Shown piece by piece: positions 58,735 to 64,000 of a DNA stretch of 64,000 nucleotides. The first letter of the stretch is position 1; each line of letters begins with the position of its first letter. Where the stretch lies: positions 8,506,235 through 8,570,234 of the forward strand of contig NC_057828.1 in NCBI RefSeq assembly GCF_910594005.1, written 5' to 3'. This DNA is from Cervus elaphus (lineage: Eukaryota > Chordata > Mammalia > Artiodactyla > Cervidae). The notes under the pieces were generated by a model, which ran no database searches, was not told where the DNA came from, and was given only the letters and a program-made list of their open reading frames with translations. Both the position numbers and the translations under genes were made by a program.

Positions 58735-58895
58735 CTCTATAACTGAATTTATTTCTGTTTTATTGTCTTCATTCATTTGTTTTAGTTTTTAGATTCCATA
58801 TACAAGTAATAAGATAGAGCATTTGTCTTTCTCTGCCTGACTAATTTCACTAAAGCATAATACCCTATAGGTCCATCCACATTATTGCAAATAAA
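58735..58895 (-). mobile_element. L1 3'-region fragment
   Basis: TTAGATTCCATATACAAGTA and CCCTATAGGTCCATCCACAT are antisense L1 3' features. Confidence 0.55.
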
Positions 58896-59315
58896 AGTAA
58901 TAAACTTTTTAACCAAGTAAATCCACAACTAGGATTAATATAACTTGACCAAAATTATTTTAAATTTTAAGTTGTTCATTATATTATTGCCTATATTGTC
59001 TACGTAGCAACTAGCAAGACCTTGTGACCTTTAGAAATGTCCAAGCTAAGGAAAATTTTTAGTGAATTAGGATACATCAAATGTGATGCAGTCTTTTGCA
59101 GTGATAATTATGGACAGAAAAATTTAAAAATATAATCTTATAAAATAAAATAAAATACAGAAGAGCAAGTATTATAATTGCATTTATATAAAACCTTTAT
59201 TCTTACAGAAAAGGACCAAGCAATAATAAGTGCAGATGAAAACAGTTGTCTTAGAATGGTGAAATTCTCTTCAAGTTCTTTAATGTTTTATATTTAATTT
59301 TAATATTAATTTTTA
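58896..59315. other. intergenic DNA, nothing recognised
   Basis: AT-rich sequence without ORF or named repeat. Confidence 0.5.
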
Positions 59316-59319
59316 AAAA

Positions 59320-60410
59320 AGGTGGTGCAATGAGGCAAGAAGGGTGGAGCATGTTAGGGTAATCTGCATAGCCTCAATAAAGCGTGAGAGGTAAAGAGAG
59401 AGAGGGAAAGACACATTAAAGCCAGTTTATGGAGAATTTTAAAGGTCAAGTTAGAAAATTTGAACTTTATTTTGTAGATAGTGAGTAGAGATGGAAAACT
59501 GTCAAGCAAGGAAATGCTAAGGACAGAACATAGATTTCTCTCCCAACAGTACGTTGTGGAGATACAGCAGGAAAAGGATTGAGACAGAGAAGCCAAAGAA
59601 AAGGCCACAGCAGTAGTCCACCGAAGAGGCAGTGAAAACCCGAGCCAGTTTTGGCATTAGAAATAGAAAAGAAACAGCAGATTTGAGAGACATTGTGAAA
59701 TCAAAACAACTTGTCAACTCACGAACATTGGAGGATGAGGGGAGGAAGGGTTTAAAGGTGAGTCTGAAATTTCATTCCGGGAAGCCTGAATTAATCTTGT
59801 GGTCAGAAGGTGAAGCTTCTGGGCAGGAAATGAGAAGTTCTTCCTTGTTGAGTATAAAGGTGCTTATAAGATTTCTAATGGGCAATAAAAAATATCAGTT
59901 TGAGTTTCAAAGAGAAATGAAATATAAAGGTGTATTATGGGGTAGTCCCTACAGGGAACAGTTAAAGCCATGAGAACAGGAAAGTTAAAAAGATGTAAAG
60001 AGTCCAAAAGTCTGTTCTATACATCTGTGTCTAAAGAGAAACATTTTTAAAAAGAAGAACTTGGGATGTATCTGCATTTGGGGGTGAAAAGTAGGAAGAG
60101 GAGGTAATAACAAACAGGGAAGGACAGTTGATAAGATAGGGAAATCAGGAAAGTTTAGGGTAATGGCAGGCGAAGGAGAAGCTTCAGAAAGGAGATGATC
60201 CACAGTGTTAGAGGCTGCTGAGAAGCCAAAGTGGATGAGTTAAAGAAATTTTGGATTTGGAGACAAGGGCACATGTCACAGAGGTGTGTCGGTAGAGTGG
60301 GTGGAAGCCAGATTGGAGACCACAATGGGGGGGATGAAGGGGGATTGTAGAGAAAAAGTGGGCTTGAAAATAGGAGATTCTTTTGAGAAGTTCAATATCT
60401 CACAACAGAA
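59320..60410 (+). mobile_element. purine-rich old interspersed repeat, family not named
   Basis: The run of phrases (AATTTGAACTTTATTTTGTA, GCAGTAGTCCACCGAAGAGG, GGTGGAAGCCAGATTGGAGA) follows a roughly 1-kb repeat common in mammalian genomes, here diverged. I cannot name the family. Short open frames inside have no known relatives. Confidence 0.45.
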
Positions 60411-60746
60411 GAAAACTTGAATTTGAGGCTAGGTAAGACTGAGGGAACATTTCAGGATGACACACAGTGAAAATAAGGAAGGAAAGAAAATAAATCTCTT
60501 TTGACACAAGAGTAAATAGGAAAGACAATTTGAGGAAGAGAGAAGCTAACGTGCAATGATTTCTTAGTAAAGTAGAAGGCAAGATTATCTGCTGAGGGTA
60601 AGACAATTTGGTGAACTGGAGAGAAAAATTTGAAACAGTCACAGTGGAAAGTAAAGAAAAGGACTCAGATTGAGAAATGGAATTTGATGACCCAGCTTTA
60701 AAGGTTATATTTCCTCTAACTTCATTGTCAAGACTGCATAATTTTG

Positions 60747-60925
60747 GATCCTTTTTTTTTTTTCATTTGTTTTTATTAGTTGGAGGCTAATTACAATATT
60801 GTAGTGGTTTTTGCCATACATTGACATGAATCAGCCATGGATTTACATGTATTCCCCATCCTGATCCCCCCTCCCACCTCCCTCCCCACCCCATCCCTCT
60901 GGGTCTTCCTAGTGTACCACTTTTA
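60747..60925 (-). mobile_element. ruminant L1 3'UTR fragment
   Basis: TTAGTTGGAGGCTAATTACA, CATTGACATGAATCAGCCAT and a C-rich CCCCCTCCCACCTCCC tract are the antisense ruminant L1 3' end. Confidence 0.75.
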
Positions 60926-60931
60926 TTCTCA

Positions 60932-61000
60932 GTTCAGATCAGTCGCTCAGTCGGGTCTGACTCTTTGCGATCCCATGGACTGCAGTACACCAGGCTCATT
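60932..61000 (-). mobile_element. Bov-tA/BovB short fragment
   Basis: GATCAGTCGCTCAGTCGGGT through CTGCAGTACACCAGGCTC. Confidence 0.65.
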
Positions 61001-61065
61001 TTTGTTAAATCAGCAAATCAGCTAATCAGCTTCACTTTTGTGACTTGGCCCGTGTTCTCTCTCTT

Positions 61066-62556
61066 TCTGTTTTTGGCCCCACCAGGATGGCTTGCGGGAT
61101 CTTAGTTCTCTGACCAAGGATTGAACCTGGGCCCTGGCAGTCAAAGTGCTGAAACCTAACCTCTGGTTGCTGTTATTCAGTCACCCAGTTGTGTCTGACT
61201 CTTTGCAACCCCGTGGACTGCAACCTCATTACCCCTCAGGCCTCCCTGTCCCTCTCTGGGAGTTTGCCCAAGTTCATTGCATTGGTGATGCTGCCCAGCC
61301 ATCTCATCCTCTGATGCCCTCTTTTCCTTCTGCCCTCAATCTTTCCCAGCATCACAGACTTTTCCAATGAGTCATCTATTCACATCCAGTGACCAAAATA
61401 CTGGAGCTTCAGCTTCAGCATTAGTCTTTCCAGTGAATATTCAGGGTTGATCTTCCATAACATTGACTGGTTTGATTTCCTTGCTGTCCAGGAGACTTTC
61501 AGAAATCTTCTCCAGCACCATAGTTCAAAGGCATCAATTCTTTGGCGCTCTGCCTTCTTTATGGTTCAACTCTCACAACCATACATGACCACTGGAAAGA
61601 CCATAGCCTTGACTATATGGACCTTTGTCAGCAATGTCTCTGCTTTTCAACACACTGTCTAGGTTTATCATCATTTTCCTTCCAAGAAGCATTTATCTTC
61701 TGATTTCATGGCTGCAGTCACCATCCACAGTGATTTTGGAGACCAGGAAGAGGAAATCTGTGACTACCTCCAACTTTCCCCTTCTATTTGCCACGCAGTA
61801 ATGGGGCTGGATGCTATGATCTTAGGTTTTTTTTTTTTTTTTTTTTAATATTTAGTCTTAAGCCGGCTCTTTCACTCTCCTTCTTCACCCTCACCAGGAG
61901 TTTCTTTGGTTCCTCTTTGCTTTCTGCTGTTACAGTGATAACATCCGCATATCCGAGGTTGTTTATGATTCTCCCACTTATCTTAATTCTGGCTTGTAAC
62001 TCACCCAGTGCGCATTTTTCCTGATGTGCTCAGTATATAGATTAAACAAACAGGGTGACAGCAGACAGCCCTGTCATACTCCTTTCTCGATCTTAAACCA
62101 ATCAGTTGTTCCATACTAACTGTTGCTTCTTGACCCACAACAGGCTTCTCAGGAGACAGGTAAGATGGTCTGGTATTCCCATCTCTCTAAGAGCTTTCCG
62201 CAGTCTGTCATGATCCACACAGTCAAAGGATTTGGCATAGTTGACGAAACAGAGATAGATGTTTTTCTGAAATTCCCTTGTTTTCTCTATAATCCAGCAA
62301 ATGTTGGCAATTTGGTCTCTGGTTCCCCTTCCTTTTCTAAACCCAGCTTGGACATCTGGAAGTTCTTGACTCACATAATGCTGAGCCTAGCATGCAAGAT
62401 TTTAAGCATGACCCTATTAGCATGGGAGATGAGTGCAACTGTCCGATGGCTAGCACATTCTTTAGTACTTCCATTCTTGGGAATTGGGATGAGGATTAAC
62501 CTTTTCCAGTCCTGCTGTAACTGCTGCTAAGCTCTGGACCACCGGGGAATTCCTCA
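61066..62556 (-). mobile_element. CHR-2-type SINE split by a BovB insertion
   Basis: Left part 61066-61166 (GGCCCCACCAGGATGGCTTG ... GAAACCTAACCTCTGG) and right part 62538-62556 (ACCACCGGGGAATTCCT) are the two pieces of one CHR-2 SINE. The interruption is the BovB below. Confidence 0.8.
61167..62527 (-). mobile_element. BovB LINE nested in CHR-2 SINE (antisense, 5'-truncated)
   Basis: The minus frame 62102-62374 reads VQAGFRKGRGTRDQIANICW and FVNYAKSFDCVDHDRLRKAL, the BovB reverse-transcriptase core. The 3' end at 61167 is the usual TCAGTCACCCAGTTGTGTCT. TAACCTCTGG (61157-61166) and TAAGCTCTGG (62528-62537) form the target duplication. Confidence 0.9.
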
Positions 62557-62702
62557 TTTATGTTCTCTTTACTTCTAGTATCTTTCTTATTTTCATCTAA
62601 TAATTTCCACTTTTCATTCAATGCCTTTCTCAGATTTCCTATATTTTGCCAAAACCTCTTCTGTGGTTCAACTCCTTTTCTGAAAATTTTATGAGATTTT
62701 GG

Positions 62703-62905
62703 GCACTAGTGGTAAAGAACCTGCCTGCCAATGCAGGAGGCCTAAGAGACCCAGGTTCAGATCCCTGTGTTTGGAAGCTCCCCTGGAGGAGAAAACGGCA
62801 ACTCACTCCAGTATTGTTGCCTGGTGAATCCCACGGACAGAAGAGCACGGTGGGCTATAGTCCACAGGGTTGCAATGAGTCAGCCATAACTGAAGTGGCT
62901 TAGCA
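62703..62905 (+). mobile_element. Bov-tA SINE (sense)
   Basis: GGCACTAGTGGTAAAGAACC through AACTGAAGTGGCTTAGCATG. Confidence 0.88.
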
Positions 62906-64000
62906 TGCACGCATGCACAGAAAACGTGAAATGGTCACGAGAAATTTCCCTTAAGTAGCAGTCCCCTGAGCACACAAACCTTAATCCTGAGGATTAAGAG
63001 CTTAACTGGATAAGGTCAGAGTGCATTCTTAGGACCACACGTGATAACAAACATGGCTGACCCTTCATTGCATCCTTCTGAGCAGTGCTCAATGGTAGAC
63101 CAACTTCTGGAGGTCATGCAATTTTGAAGTACTAATTAAGTTCCAAGCAACTCTGCACATTGCCGGGAACTCAGTAAGTGCGTTAAGCGCCTCACCTTCT
63201 GTACTTTTCTTGGAGTGGGTTGGAGACCATTACAGGGGAAGGCCAGCCATCCTATGAACCCCAGGAAAGCCTGCTGGACCTAGAATCTTGGAAAGTGTAT
63301 CACTTTTGTGGACCTAGTCTGAACCCTGCACTATCCAAAGTTTCCAGGATAGCTGGTTTGCATATTGTATAACCCTCTTTTGTTTATGGGAAAAAAAAAA
63401 AAAGAATTCTGGCATCAAATTTATATTACCCTTCTACTTAGGGGAAATGGCTGGCAGAGAAGAAAATAAACAATTGCAACATATTATCAAGAAAGGGCTA
63501 GTGAAGAAGAAGGAGATTAGATAAACACTACTGCTTTAGTTATGCTGTTAATCATTCACTGGGTCACTAGAGATTGTCTGCCCATCCATTTCTATCTGGC
63601 TGTCCCTGAACAGTCAACCACATGGCTGGCAGTGAGGGAATTTTTGGTGGGGCCAACTCCAGGGTGTTCTTGTAAACTCTATCTGGGGAGGAACTAATGC
63701 TATTTCAGATCAAAGCAGTCTTCTGCCTTAAGAAACTACCCAAGGAACAATGATAGAGTCTTCTTCCTCGGCTGTCTGCAGGTCAGTGGATGATTTGGGG
63801 TACCTTGGGGAAAGGCTGGTGGTTTGGCCCTTTAAAGAGAACATGATTATATGATATAAAGACAAAATTTGGAGTGTTTTCAACAGAAATGTTTTTAGGG
63901 GTACTGCATTAGGAGACAATGTGACTTGAGAAGTACTTGTAATCCCTACTGAGCTTTGATTTTCTATTATAAGTGGGGGAATAATAATGCATACTAATAA
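62906..64000. other. intergenic DNA, nothing recognised
   Basis: No CCP-type exon of a neighbouring complement-regulator gene is visible, and no repeat beyond an A-tract at 63391-63404. Confidence 0.5.

Overview
The window is nuclear DNA from a ruminant (order Artiodactyla, Pecora). The evidence is the repeat set: many Bov-tA tRNA-derived SINEs, BovB LINE pieces with reverse-transcriptase reading frames, CHR-type SINEs ending in GGGAATTCCC or GGGAAGCCC, and ruminant L1. Three vertebrate genes lie in the order known from mammalian chromosome 1q32-type synteny: YOD1 (minus), PFKFB2 (plus), C4BPB (plus). I cannot fix the species. Most short open frames are repeat-derived or shadows of exons.

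Left part (1-7.1 kb): YOD1, a deubiquitinase, in two coding exons (6682-7024 and 4813-5516, 348 aa). About 4.8 kb of AT-rich DNA downstream is probably its long 3'UTR. Its start lies in a CpG island containing two TCTCGCGAT elements arranged as an inverted repeat. The 7.1-9 kb interval holds the divergent promoter region, with a third TCTCGCGAT, a perfect RFX X-box, a CCAAT box, GC boxes and a CACGTG E-box.

Middle part (8.9-33.5 kb): PFKFB2, the cardiac-type 6-phosphofructo-2-kinase/fructose-2,6-bisphosphatase. I traced 15 coding exons with consistent phases and GT/AG sites. Two 3' ends are readable. Exon 15 reading through gives 517 aa, followed by a probable long 3'UTR to about 32.3 kb. Splicing from within exon 15 to a far exon at 33455 gives 531 aa with a different 20-residue tail. 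Both keep the three regulatory phosphorylation sites.

Right part (33.5-64 kb): a repeat-rich interval (L1, SINEs, an LTR-like remnant), then C4BPB, the beta chain of C4b-binding protein (46942-57598, 198 aa). It has a signal peptide, two CCP domains and the oligomerisation tail. The exon for CCP1, which carries the protein S site in humans, is still recognisable at about 47563-47700. It is dead: frameshift, in-frame stop, internal deletion and apparently lost splice donor. Distal to C4BPB I see only repeats and unassigned DNA.

The most notable items are the CCP1 fossil exon, the cysteine rearrangement in the beta chain, the PFKFB2 dual C-terminus, a 48-bp near-perfect palindrome at 27574-27621, and the promoter motif cluster.
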